The notes: generated by a model from the letters alone, not told the origin. 9,208 bases of DNA from JADFOB01 sp964651325 (GCA_964651325.1 CAZYXP010000159.1:1-9208), one strand, 5' to 3'; positions 1-6,253 are shown, counted from the stretch's first letter. Numbers and translations: made by a program.

Positions 1-544
1 TGTTGCCGTCGTCGATGAGTGTGATCGGGCCGACCAGATTGCCGCGGTTGCTGGCAAAAACGTGAAGCTCTTCGCGGAGGACGTCGATGGCGACCTCAAG
101 ATCTTCGATGACGGGATCGGATTCGGCTTGGTCGTCGAACGTTTTCTCCTTGGTACCCTTGATGGTGTGCTTGGCGAGGTAGTAGATCTGACGAATGCTG
201 GCCGTCTTGTCCATGTCGATCAGGTCCCTGCACTTGGAAGCGACGAGCACGGTTTGCATGTAGCGTTTGGCTTGGCCGTAGTTGAAAAAGCTACGCGTTT
301 GCTTGCCGTCGCCCATTTCGATGCGGCGGGAGGATTCATTGTAGGCGACGTTGGTGAGCGTTCTTGAGGGAATGAGTAGTTCCGGATCTCGCTGCCGCCG
401 GGCCAGCTCGACCGCCCCCTTGGCCAGCGCTTCGATCTTTTCTTTGGTGGCCTTGGCGTTGCGGCCGGTGGCGGAGCGCCGCCCGGGCGCTGATTTCTTG
501 GTCGCCTTTTGTGCCGGGGCTGGTTTTGTTTTCTTCTGGGCCAT
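1..544 (-). CDS. top6A: DNA topoisomerase VI subunit A (Spo11-like), N-terminal part, runs off the left edge
   Basis: This is the DNA-cleaving subunit of type IIB topoisomerase VI. It makes a double-strand break through a tyrosine-DNA link while subunit B binds ATP. I translated it by hand because the gene has no stop inside the window; 181 codons are visible from an ATG at 542-544. Residues 1-35 are rich in Lys, Ala and Pro and look disordered and DNA-binding. The winged-helix catalytic (5Y-CAP) domain follows, with the family signature at about 116-124, SIRQIYYLA; one of Tyr121/Tyr122, by family precedent the second, is the nucleophile. The visible part ends near NRGNLVGPI, before the expected Toprim domain. 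An in-frame TGA lies about 50 bases upstream with no other usual start in between, so this start is well fixed, although its ribosome site is weak. It lies 161 bases after top6B on the same strand and probably shares its transcript. Confidence 0.9.
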   Translation of the reverse strand, partial: MAQKKTKPAPAQKATKKSAPGRRSATGRNAKATKEKIEALAKGAVELARRQRDPELLIPSRTLTNVAYNESSRRIEMGDGKQTRSFFNYGQAKRYMQTVLVASKCRDLIDMDKTASIRQIYYLAKHTIKGTKEKTFDDQAESDPVIEDLEVAIDVLREELHVFASNRGNLVGPITLIDDGN

Positions 545-705
545 AAGTTCTATCTTTCTTGCCGCCGGTGCAGCGTCACTCTTTCTTGTTGCGGATCATT
601 CGCGGCGGCGGCCGCGAACTCGGGTGCCGCGGGATGCTGTACGGCGCACGGCCGCTTCCTTACGGGCGCGGTTCGGATGGAACCGCCGCGCGTAGGCGCT
701 GCGCG
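545..705. other. Gap between top6B and top6A with two small hairpins
   Basis: No gene is supported in these 161 bases. Two perfect short inverted repeats stand out. The first is CGCGGC / GCCGCG around a GGCG loop at 601-616. The second is GCGGTTC / GAACCGC around GGATG at 668-686, only about 20 bases after the top6B stop codon as transcribed. Neither is followed by a T-tract in the direction of transcription, so they are poor intrinsic terminators. They could affect mRNA processing between the two cistrons or be remnants of a dispersed repeat. Confidence 0.5.
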
Positions 706-2724
706 CTACTTGCCTCTCTTTTTCTTGGCGCGATTGCCTCGTGACGCCGGCTTCTTGCGTGCCTTGCCGCGCTCGTCGTGCGCGGCGCCTATTGCCTTGC
801 TTTCATGCTCTGGCGTCGTGGTTTCGCGTTCGGGCTCCGTGTTCACGGCAGCGGCGTCGAAAAGCGACTCAGAATCCTGTGCGGGGGCGTTGGGATCAAC
901 TACGATCGTATCCGCCAAGCCAAGCTCGTTGCCCGGGCAATTCTTCTTGATGACTTTGCCGTGCTCGTCGAATTCCATATCCGCTTGTTCGGTGTGGGAT
1001 TGCGCCAGGGCGATCAGATCCTTGCGGAAGTCCTCCTTGTTGATCACGGTGATGGCGCGGGTGGCTTCGACCAGTTCGCCGATGTAGCGCGTGAATACGT
1101 CGCGCCTCTTGGTGAAGGCCACCTTCTTGCGCTTTCGACGTAGCAAAATGCCCAGCCGTCGTCCACATTCGGCGATGCCGAGGCGCACCTCTTTGCGGAT
1201 TTCGTCGTAGTCGGCGATGGCCTCCTTGCCTTCGGAGATAAACGGCACCCAAACGCTGGCCATGTGGATGAGGATGGCCATGGGGGCCGCCGGCAAGGAA
1301 CCGGAGGACTGTGACAGTTGGTAGTTGTTCCATTTCGTTTCCAAGACCGCTTTGAAGGTGCAACAGGAGCTCTGCTGATAGAGCAGTGGCACTCGATTGG
1401 CGAAGCGGATCACGCGCGCCTGCATGGGCGATCGGTTCTTCTTGCCCGGCTCGTCTTCGTGGATATCGCGTTTATCGTTGCCGAGCTGGCCGCCGTAGGC
1501 CAGGCCTACTTCGATCTGAAAGGGGTTGCCTCGATAGACCGACGGCGGCCTCGTGCTGGCGGTGTAGAACTCGGCTTTGATGCCCTTGAGGAGCCCCGTG
1601 AGGATGGCCTCGGCGCCCATCGGCGCCAGGCAGTTGGTGGCCGGTGCCCTTAGTTTGGCATTTTGGAGGGTATTGTAGAGTTGCTCCGCCTGGATGGATT
1701 CGATCGCGCTGACCCAAGTGGAGGGCGTAGCGCCGGCCTGCGTGCATACGCTCTTGGCAACCCCGGGGCCGACTCGACAGAATTCGCTGGTGAGAAACTC
1801 GCCCAACTTCTTCGCGCGCGTCTCCTTGAGCATCTTCATGAGCGTGCCCAACTCGATGCCGTAGGGGTGTGGCTTGATCTCTTGGGTGGGCTCAGGAAGC
1901 ACGTCCATGCCTCGCGCCAATTCGACGGGTTCGCCGACCGGAGGCCGGTAGACGAACCGCGCGTGCGGATTGGCGATGGCGGTCAGCTCCAGGTAATCGT
2001 CAACGCTCTGCCGCCCCTTGTTGTACGCCGCCACCAGCTCGATCGACACCTCGGTGCCGTGGGGCCAATCCACCTCGAGCGTTTGGTCGTCGATGATGTC
2101 GGGGCGGTTCTTCTGCGTGTCGATCGCGAGCTTGTACATATGTGCCGCGGCGCGGGCCGAGGTTCGACTCACGATGCGAACCGGCTTGCCCGTGGTGATG
2201 AGCCCGTACATGCCGGCGGCGCTGATGCCGATGCCCTGCTGCCCGCGCGACATTTTGAGTCGATGAAACTTGGAGCCGTAAAGGAGTTTCCCGAACACGT
2301 TGGGAATCTGCGCCTTCACGATGCCCGGGCCGTTGTCGCGCACCGTGACCCGAAACCGTTCCTGGTCGGTCTGCTTGATGCTGATTTCCAGATCCGGAAG
2401 AATGCCCGCTTCTTCGCAGGCGTCCAGGCTGTTATCGACGGCCTCTTTGACCGTCGTCAGGAGGGCTTTACGCTTGTTGTCAAACCCCAACAGGTGACGA
2501 TTCTTGGCAAAGAACTCTGAGACGGAGATTTCCCGCTGCTGGGCGGCCATGGATTCCGCCGTGGCCGGGCGTCGCGCCTTCGCTGGCTTGCGGGGGACGG
2601 GCTTGCGTCGCTTCTCCTTCTTTTCTGTCTTCGCCACGGCGGTTTCAGCGTCGCTCGGGGCGAACGCCAACTCCATTTGGTTAGCTTCGGTTGGTAATGC
2701 TGGAGGGGTTGTCCGACCGGCCAT
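706..2724 (-). CDS. top6B: DNA topoisomerase VI subunit B (GHKL ATPase)
   Basis: This is the ATP-binding subunit of type IIB topoisomerase VI, which with subunit A relaxes and decatenates DNA. Numbered from the ATG at 2724 (672 aa), the Bergerat ATP fold shows motif N (KEAVDNSLDA, Glu94 and Asn98), DNGPGI at 130-135, the ATP-lid glycine motif SRGQQGIGISAAGMYG at about 159-174 and GTEVSIEL at 223-230. An H2TH-like segment at about 300-365 and a transducer domain follow, containing SEFCRVGPGV, WNNYQLSQ and VWVPFISEGKEAIADY. The transducer WKxY motif reads W465-N-N-Y468, so its lysine is missing. Extra basic tails (about 35-55 and 650-672) make it longer than archaeal subunits of about 530 aa. 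An in-frame TTG at 2733 would add three residues, but AAGGA at 2734-2738 is well spaced only for the ATG. The gene is divergent from dnaA and followed by top6A. Its identity is firm; its role in a bacterium that also has gyrase is inferred. Confidence 0.95.
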   Translation of the reverse strand: MAGRTTPPALPTEANQMELAFAPSDAETAVAKTEKKEKRRKPVPRKPAKARRPATAESMAAQQREISVSEFFAKNRHLLGFDNKRKALLTTVKEAVDNSLDACEEAGILPDLEISIKQTDQERFRVTVRDNGPGIVKAQIPNVFGKLLYGSKFHRLKMSRGQQGIGISAAGMYGLITTGKPVRIVSRTSARAAAHMYKLAIDTQKNRPDIIDDQTLEVDWPHGTEVSIELVAAYNKGRQSVDDYLELTAIANPHARFVYRPPVGEPVELARGMDVLPEPTQEIKPHPYGIELGTLMKMLKETRAKKLGEFLTSEFCRVGPGVAKSVCTQAGATPSTWVSAIESIQAEQLYNTLQNAKLRAPATNCLAPMGAEAILTGLLKGIKAEFYTASTRPPSVYRGNPFQIEVGLAYGGQLGNDKRDIHEDEPGKKNRSPMQARVIRFANRVPLLYQQSSCCTFKAVLETKWNNYQLSQSSGSLPAAPMAILIHMASVWVPFISEGKEAIADYDEIRKEVRLGIAECGRRLGILLRRKRKKVAFTKRRDVFTRYIGELVEATRAITVINKEDFRKDLIALAQSHTEQADMEFDEHGKVIKKNCPGNELGLADTIVVDPNAPAQDSESLFDAAAVNTEPERETTTPEHESKAIGAAHDERGKARKKPASRGNRAKKKRGK

Positions 2725-2733
2725 CCTTGGCAA

Positions 2734-2738
2734 TCCTT
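2734..2738 (-). promoter_or_regulatory. Ribosome binding site deciding the top6B start
   Basis: On the minus strand AAGGA lies nine bases before the ATG at 2724, a normal spacing, whereas it directly abuts the alternative TTG at 2733. A second purine run (AAGGGAG) lies 12 bases before the TTG and 21 before the ATG, so the TTG cannot be fully excluded. Confidence 0.5.
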
Positions 2739-2770
2739 GGAACGTCTCCCTTGTTCATTCGCTGGTCCCT

Positions 2771-2798
2771 ATTCTAATAGCCCCGACCCGTTGTTCAA
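2771..2798 (-). promoter_or_regulatory. Candidate sigma70-type promoter for top6B-top6A
   Basis: Read on the minus strand, TTGAAC (2793-2798) and TAGAAT (2771-2776) are separated by 16 bases and match TTGACA and TATAAT at four and five of six positions. They would give a leader of about 40 bases before the top6B ATG. This is a visual consensus match with no experimental support. Confidence 0.4.
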
Positions 2799-2949
2799 CC
2801 GAGCGCCAAACGTTGGACGGTTTTGCTGGTCCTGTCGCCTCGCAGTCGGATCAGCTTCACGCAAATCGCCAGGGCGGATGGGGCTGTCGAACGGCCGATG
2901 GTCGGCGGCGGCGGCCCAATTCTCTCGCGGTAGAAAACGCGGATTGGCA

Positions 2950-2978
2950 TTGGCGTGGCCGCTGTTTTCGGGTAAAAT
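2950..2978 (+). promoter_or_regulatory. Candidate sigma70-type promoter for dnaA
   Basis: TTGGCG (2950-2955) and TAAAAT (2973-2978) are separated by exactly 17 bases and match the consensus at four and five of six positions. Transcription from here would leave a leader of roughly 120 bases before the preferred dnaA start. That leader contains one near-consensus DnaA box (3021-3029) and ends in a consensus one (3104-3112), which fits autoregulation by DnaA. The call rests on consensus match alone. Confidence 0.45.
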
Positions 2979-3020
2979 GCACGGATCGGCAGGGGCTGCT
3001 TGGTTTGTCCTGTAAGCCGT

Positions 3021-3029
3021 TGTGGCTAA
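3021..3029 (-). promoter_or_regulatory. Near-consensus DnaA box in the dnaA leader
   Basis: The plus strand reads TGTGGCTAA, so the box on the minus strand is TTAGCCACA, one mismatch from TTATCCACA. It lies in the loop of a 6-bp inverted repeat, TAAGCC (3013-3018) and GGCTTA (3032-3037). A nine-base motif with one mismatch can occur by chance, but it is placed between the candidate promoter and dnaA. Confidence 0.4.
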
Positions 3030-3092
3030 TGGGCTTATCGCACACTTGAGGCATTGCTCTTGGTTCTTCGCCCCGTTGTCGCCAAATGCTTG

Positions 3093-3100
3093 AGAAAGGG
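3093..3100 (+). promoter_or_regulatory. Ribosome binding site deciding the dnaA start
   Basis: AGAAAGGG lies four bases before the GTG at 3105 and supports that codon over the upstream in-frame TTG at 3054, which would add 17 residues unlike the normal DnaA N-terminus, and over the ATG at 3123. Confidence 0.55.
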
Positions 3101-3103
3101 CTT

Positions 3104-3112
3104 TGTGGAAAA
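3104..3112 (-). promoter_or_regulatory. Consensus DnaA box covering the dnaA start codon
   Basis: The plus strand reads TGTGGAAAA, so the minus strand reads TTTTCCACA, a full match to the relaxed DnaA box TTWTNCACA. It contains the proposed GTG start codon. Binding of DnaA here could hinder dnaA expression, in line with known DnaA autorepression in other bacteria; that role is inferred. Confidence 0.5.
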
Positions 3113-4418
3113 CGCCGCGACGATGTTGTGGGACGATCTGAGCGGTCAGGTCCGCGTTAGCCGTCCCGACTTGGTTCGCGGCTGGTTTGCCGACCTCGAG
3201 CTCGCGGACGCGGACGCGAGCGTGCTTGTGGTGCGCACGCGAAACGACGCCCAGGCGCGCTACCTCGAAGAGCACTGCCGACCCACGTTCGTCGCAGCCG
3301 CTCAGGCGGCTACCGGCCGGCTTGTATCCGTCGCATTTGAGCCGGTCCCGGTCGAGGATTCCGCCGAATTGAAATCCGGGTTTCCCGTACTCGCTGATGG
3401 CCTGATTCCGCTCAACACCGACTACACGTTCGACAATTTCGTCACCGGGCCTTGCAATCGCCTTGCGCAGGCCGCCGCTACAGCCGTCGCCGGCGACCCA
3501 GGCCGGTGCTACAACCCGTTTTTCATACACGGGCCGGTAGGTTTGGGCAAAACGCACCTGCTTCAGTCCATTTGTCACGCCGCCCGCGAACGCAACCCGC
3601 GAATCCGGTACCATTACATCTCCTGCGAGACGTTTACCAACGATTTCATCGAGGCCGTGGAATGCGGCGCGCTCCACCAGTTTCGGTTTCGGTACCGCCA
3701 TGTCGATTTGCTCGTCATCGACGACATTCAGTTTCTTGCCGAGCGGGAGCGCAGCCAGGAAGAATTCTTCCACACCTTCAACACACTCTATCAATCGCAA
3801 AGACAGATCGTCCTATCGGCGGATTGCGCGCCCGCGGACATCCCCAGCCTGGAGGAACGGCTCGTCAGCCGCTTCAATTCCGGCTTGGTCGCGCTGCTGG
3901 ACCGCCCGTGCCTGGAAACCCGAATGGCAATTCTCCGCAAGAAAGCGAAGCTGCGCTGTATCGAAGCCCCGGCGGACGTGCTTCGATACGTCGCCGGCGC
4001 TACCGGCGCCAACGTGCGCGAGCTAGAAGGCGCCCTGATCAAGCTGGACGCTCTGAGCCAAGCCCACCGTTGCCCGATCACAATCGAACTGGCGACCAAA
4101 GCCCTCAGCGGGCGCGCTCAAGAACCGATAGATATTCCGGCCGTTCTGGGCGTGGTTTCCAGACGATTTGGCGTTAAAATCTCCGACTTACAAGGGAAGA
4201 AGCGATCCAAGGCGATCACGCACCCTCGGCATGTGTCCATGTACCTTGCCCGGCGTCTGACCGGCCAAAGCCTGGAGGACATCGGCGGCTACTTTGGCGG
4301 GCGCGATCACTCCACAGTCCTTCTTGCCAGCCGGTCTATTGGGCGATCGGCGGAAGAAGACCCAGAAATGGCGACGCTCTTGGAGACCATGACCAAGGAG
4401 ATCAGGAACCGCGGTTAG
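3105..4418 (+). CDS. dnaA: Chromosomal replication initiator protein DnaA
   Basis: This AAA+ protein binds DnaA boxes at oriC and, with ATP, melts the origin. It has 437 aa from the GTG at 3105. Domain I (about 1-80, starting near MLWDDLSG) is recognisable; domain II is reduced to a short linker. Domain III has Walker A GPVGLGKTH at 143-151, Walker B LLVIDD at 202-207, and box VII SRFNSG with the presumed arginine finger at Arg256. It also has the sensor II motif NVRELEGAL at 303-311. Domain IV ends the protein, with ITHPRHVSMYLARRLTGQS and the signature GGRDHSTV at 398-405 that reads DnaA boxes. The segment after Walker B reads LSADCAP where many bacteria have TSDRPP, and box VII has FNSG instead of FGWG, so it is a divergent but apparently intact DnaA. 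The start is chosen for its ribosome site and its fit to domain I. It diverges from top6B and is followed by oriC and dnaN. Confidence 0.96.
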   Translation: MENAATMLWDDLSGQVRVSRPDLVRGWFADLELADADASVLVVRTRNDAQARYLEEHCRPTFVAAAQAATGRLVSVAFEPVPVEDSAELKSGFPVLADGLIPLNTDYTFDNFVTGPCNRLAQAAATAVAGDPGRCYNPFFIHGPVGLGKTHLLQSICHAARERNPRIRYHYISCETFTNDFIEAVECGALHQFRFRYRHVDLLVIDDIQFLAERERSQEEFFHTFNTLYQSQRQIVLSADCAPADIPSLEERLVSRFNSGLVALLDRPCLETRMAILRKKAKLRCIEAPADVLRYVAGATGANVRELEGALIKLDALSQAHRCPITIELATKALSGRAQEPIDIPAVLGVVSRRFGVKISDLQGKKRSKAITHPRHVSMYLARRLTGQSLEDIGGYFGGRDHSTVLLASRSIGRSAEEDPEMATLLETMTKEIRNRG

Positions 4419-4491
4419 CATGTCGCGATGGCATGCTGGGCATGTCAGTTCTTTGGAAGGATCGCGTGTCGATTCGGTCGTCTTGGCAAAC

Positions 4492-4500
4492 TGTGAAAAC
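4492..4500 (-). promoter_or_regulatory. DnaA box, near consensus, in oriC
   Basis: The plus strand reads TGTGAAAAC, so the minus strand reads GTTTTCACA, one mismatch (first base) from TTTTNCACA. It faces the box at 4521-4529 across 20 bases, and both share the core TTCACAG. Confidence 0.5.
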
Positions 4501-4520
4501 GGCGACCGATAGCAACAGTG

Positions 4521-4529
4521 TTGTTCACA
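4521..4529 (+). promoter_or_regulatory. DnaA box, near consensus, in oriC
   Basis: TTGTTCACA differs from TTATNCACA only at the third base. It points toward dnaN and is followed at once by a GC-rich block, the arrangement seen next to unwinding regions in other origins. Confidence 0.5.
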
Positions 4530-4600
4530 GGCCGGCTAGCCAAACAGCGGCCAGCTTTGGCGCCTTAGTTCTTGAGTAGTAAGAGTTTGGTGAATCGGTC

Positions 4601-4690
4601 TTGAAAAATATCTCTATTGTATAGCCGCTTACTACTACTTCTAATAAAATATAGATAAACTAATAAGAAAGAAACAGAAATCTCTTCCCT
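4601..4690. promoter_or_regulatory. A/T-rich DNA unwinding region with DnaA-trio-like array
   Basis: The stretch is strikingly poor in G and C compared with the rest of the window. Just after GCCGC it reads TTACTACTACTTCTA (4629-4643), five consecutive triplets TTA, CTA, CTA, CTT, CTA. The complementary strand read 3' to 5' is therefore AAT GAT GAT GAA GAT, the DnaA-trio pattern that loads DnaA on single strands. The A/T-rich run that follows would be the first DNA to melt. The function is inferred from the pattern and the place. Confidence 0.6.
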
Positions 4691-4717
4691 ACTTCTCTTC
4701 TTCGAACAGGTGAGCCT

Positions 4718-5827
4718 ATGAAGCTTCGATTCAACCGGCAGGAAATGGCGGACCTCCTCGCCCCGTTATGCGCGGTGGCTGCAGCACGCACCCCCAAAGA
4801 GATTCTCCGTTGCGTCAAGCTGGAAGCGAAAGCGGACGTGCTTTTCTTGTGTGCCACTGATCTTGAAATAAGTTTGAGGTGTGCCGCGACGCATGTGGAA
4901 GTCGACGAGCCCGGCGAGACCGTGATTGTGGCCGACACTTTTGCCCGCATCATGCACGAGTGTTCGGACGAAACGTTGGCCGTCGAGACAGATGCGAGCG
5001 AGCTGCACGTGCGGGGGGCGGGATCCCATTTTCAGATCCTCACGCAGGACGCCGCGGAATTCCCAGCCGTGGGGGCGATGGAAGAAGAGCCGCATTTCAC
5101 GGTGCCTCAAAACGCGCTGCGACGACAAGTCGAGTGGACTTCGTTGGCCGCGGCCAGGGAGAGCACTCGCTACGCGATCAACGGCGTTCTCTTTGAGCTG
5201 GAGGGGGATCGGCTGACCTTGGCCGCTACCGATGGGCGGCGGTTGTCGGTAGCGCCGGGTACGGTAACGCGGCCTGATAGCACGCAAGAAGTGGGTTCGG
5301 TGATCGTGCCGACCAAAGCGCTGGCGGTCTTCAGCAGGCTTGCCACGGGCGAAGACGACCTGGTGTCCGTGCATATTTCGAGCAATCGGATGCTGGTGAG
5401 CGTCGCTGGAGCGCAGATCGGCACGTCGCTGGTGGAGGGGCATTTCCCGAGTTACCGGGATGTGGTTCCCACCGATTGCGATCGCGAAACCACGTTGAAG
5501 ACGGCCGAGTTCGCCGCGGCGCTCAAGCAGGCGGCTTTGCTCACCAATGAGGAATCACGGGGGGTTCGATTGGCTTTTTCGGATGGGGATTTGACCATAA
5601 CGAGCAGAGCGCCCGAACAAGGGGAGGCGACGATTTCCATCCCCGTTGTGTGCAAGCATGAGCCGATGGAGATCGGGTTCAATCCGGTGTTCCTGCTGGA
5701 TGTGCTTCGCGTCGTCACCGCGGACGAGGTCACCTTGACCATGAAGGAGGCGAACCGTCCAGGGATTCTCCGAGCGGGCGGAGAGTTTCTGTACGTGGTC
5801 ATGCCGGTGAACTTGTCGTCGAGCTAG
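4718..5827 (+). CDS. dnaN: DNA polymerase III beta subunit (sliding clamp)
   Basis: This is the ring-shaped homodimeric clamp that tethers DNA polymerase III and other partners to DNA. Its 369 aa match the usual length and comprise three repeats of the clamp fold (about 1-122, 125-250 and 252-369). Landmarks are CATDLEISL near 45-53, ATDGRRLSVA at 170-179, EGHFPSYRDVVP at 240-251 and the C-terminal MPVNL at 362-366. The last is normally close to MPMRL and forms part of the hydrophobic pocket that holds client peptides; here the Arg is replaced by Asn and three serines follow. The ATG is preceded by AGGTGAG three bases away, a strong ribosome site, although the spacing is tight. The gene lies directly after oriC and 36 bases before the dciA-like gene, so those two are probably co-transcribed. 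Confidence 0.97.
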   Translation: MKLRFNRQEMADLLAPLCAVAAARTPKEILRCVKLEAKADVLFLCATDLEISLRCAATHVEVDEPGETVIVADTFARIMHECSDETLAVETDASELHVRGAGSHFQILTQDAAEFPAVGAMEEEPHFTVPQNALRRQVEWTSLAAARESTRYAINGVLFELEGDRLTLAATDGRRLSVAPGTVTRPDSTQEVGSVIVPTKALAVFSRLATGEDDLVSVHISSNRMLVSVAGAQIGTSLVEGHFPSYRDVVPTDCDRETTLKTAEFAAALKQAALLTNEESRGVRLAFSDGDLTITSRAPEQGEATISIPVVCKHEPMEIGFNPVFLLDVLRVVTADEVTLTMKEANRPGILRAGGEFLYVVMPVNLSSS

Positions 5828-5863
5828 CTGGCTTGTCGGCAGAGATCAAGGGGGCGCGGGAAC

Positions 5864-6223
5864 ATGGATTCGCAACACCAGCTCGGTTGGGTTCAACGGA
5901 ATCGTCGCAGGGTCGATCCGGCCAAGCCCGTTGCAGACTTCGCCGGCGTTATCGCGGAATCCGTCTTGCAGGCGGCGTTGGATCCCGATCTGGCGGATCG
6001 CGTGTTGGGGATTGTGGATCAGGCGTTTGTGGAGCAGTGTCGCCTGCTGGTTCGTGATGGGACCACCTTGGAGGTATACGTTGATGTGCCGGCTGGCGTG
6101 AGCTTAATGCGCCGGCAGTGGGCATCGCGGCTGTTGTCGGCGTTGGGACGCCGCGGTGAGATTCGGCGCGTGGTGTTTCGCTACGGCCGAAGCGGTTCGA
6201 GTTTGCGATCCACAGGGCAATGA
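5864..6223 (+). CDS. DUF721 / DciA-like protein, probable replicative helicase loader
   Basis: This small protein of 119 aa matches the DUF721 (DciA) pattern. It has a basic N-terminus, a helical stretch (DFAGVIAESVLQAALDP), then a C-terminal KH-like domain with strand TLEVYVDVP (68-76), helix MRRQWASRLLSAL (82-94) and strand IRRVVFRYG (100-108). DciA is the helicase (DnaB) loading factor in bacteria lacking DnaC or DnaI, and its gene often sits between recF and gyrB. The position between dnaN and gyrB therefore supports the call. The sequence is divergent: the usual Trp of the W-x-x-iVG motif is absent, the region reading GIVDQAFVEQC. The ATG has AAGGGGG nine bases upstream. The last codons and stop lie inside a short repeat that continues into the gap. 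An uncharacterised relative is possible, so no symbol is given. Confidence 0.65.
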   Translation: MDSQHQLGWVQRNRRRVDPAKPVADFAGVIAESVLQAALDPDLADRVLGIVDQAFVEQCRLLVRDGTTLEVYVDVPAGVSLMRRQWASRLLSALGRRGEIRRVVFRYGRSGSSLRSTGQ

Positions 6224-6253
6224 CCAAAGGGCAATGAGACCACAGGGCCATGA
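6214..6253 (+). repeat. Three copies of a 10-base word across the end of the dciA-like gene
   Basis: AGGGCAATGA occurs at 6214-6223 and 6228-6237, and AGGGCCATGA at 6244-6253. Copies 1 and 3 share the longer context CCACAGGGC. The first copy supplies the stop codon of the upstream gene. The copies are too irregularly spaced (14 and 16 bases) to be a strict tandem array. They resemble low-complexity intergenic spacer drift. Confidence 0.55.

Larger units (their letters stand above)
4419..4717. other. Probable chromosomal replication origin (oriC) between dnaA and dnaN
   Basis: No gene fits here. In order, it shows three GCATG words near the dnaA stop (4418, 4431, 4440) and two convergent near-consensus DnaA boxes (4492-4500 and 4521-4529). 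Next come a GC-rich block (about 4530-4565, including GGCTAGCC and a GCCAAA/TTTGGC inverted repeat) and a TAG-rich stretch (4574-4585). A DnaA-trio-like array (4629-4643) and an A/T-rich tract to about 4690 follow, then the dnaN ribosome site. Box, GC block, trio, A/T tract is the order of the basal unwinding system described at Bacillus subtilis oriC, although here about 100 bases separate the nearest recognised box from the trios. I cannot name a convincing dnaN promoter; TAAAAT at 4645-4650 has no good -35 partner. Confidence 0.75.

Noticed and set aside
1663..2520. Long plus-strand open frame opposite top6B
   Set aside because: It mirrors the well-supported top6B on the other strand and its composition is that of an antisense shadow.
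3054..3104. Upstream in-frame TTG start for dnaA
   Set aside because: The extra 17 residues do not resemble domain I, no ribosome site precedes the TTG, and a good one precedes the GTG at 3105.
2769..3800. Long minus-strand open frame across the dnaA 5' half and its upstream region
   Set aside because: It is antisense to an unmistakable dnaA, has no recognisable motif, and such open frames are common in GC-rich DNA.
4539..4561. GCCAAA/TTTGGC hairpin as a dnaA terminator
   Set aside because: The stem is only 6 bp with an 11-base loop and no T-tract follows; it is described only as part of oriC.
4601..4629. TTGAAA with TATAGC as the dnaN promoter
   Set aside because: The spacing of 13 bases is too short, and no other pair of hexamers in the A/T-rich tract has acceptable spacing.
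6206..6214. CGATCCACA as a DnaA box
   Set aside because: It has two mismatches, is partly inside a gene and a repeat, and has no neighbouring boxes.
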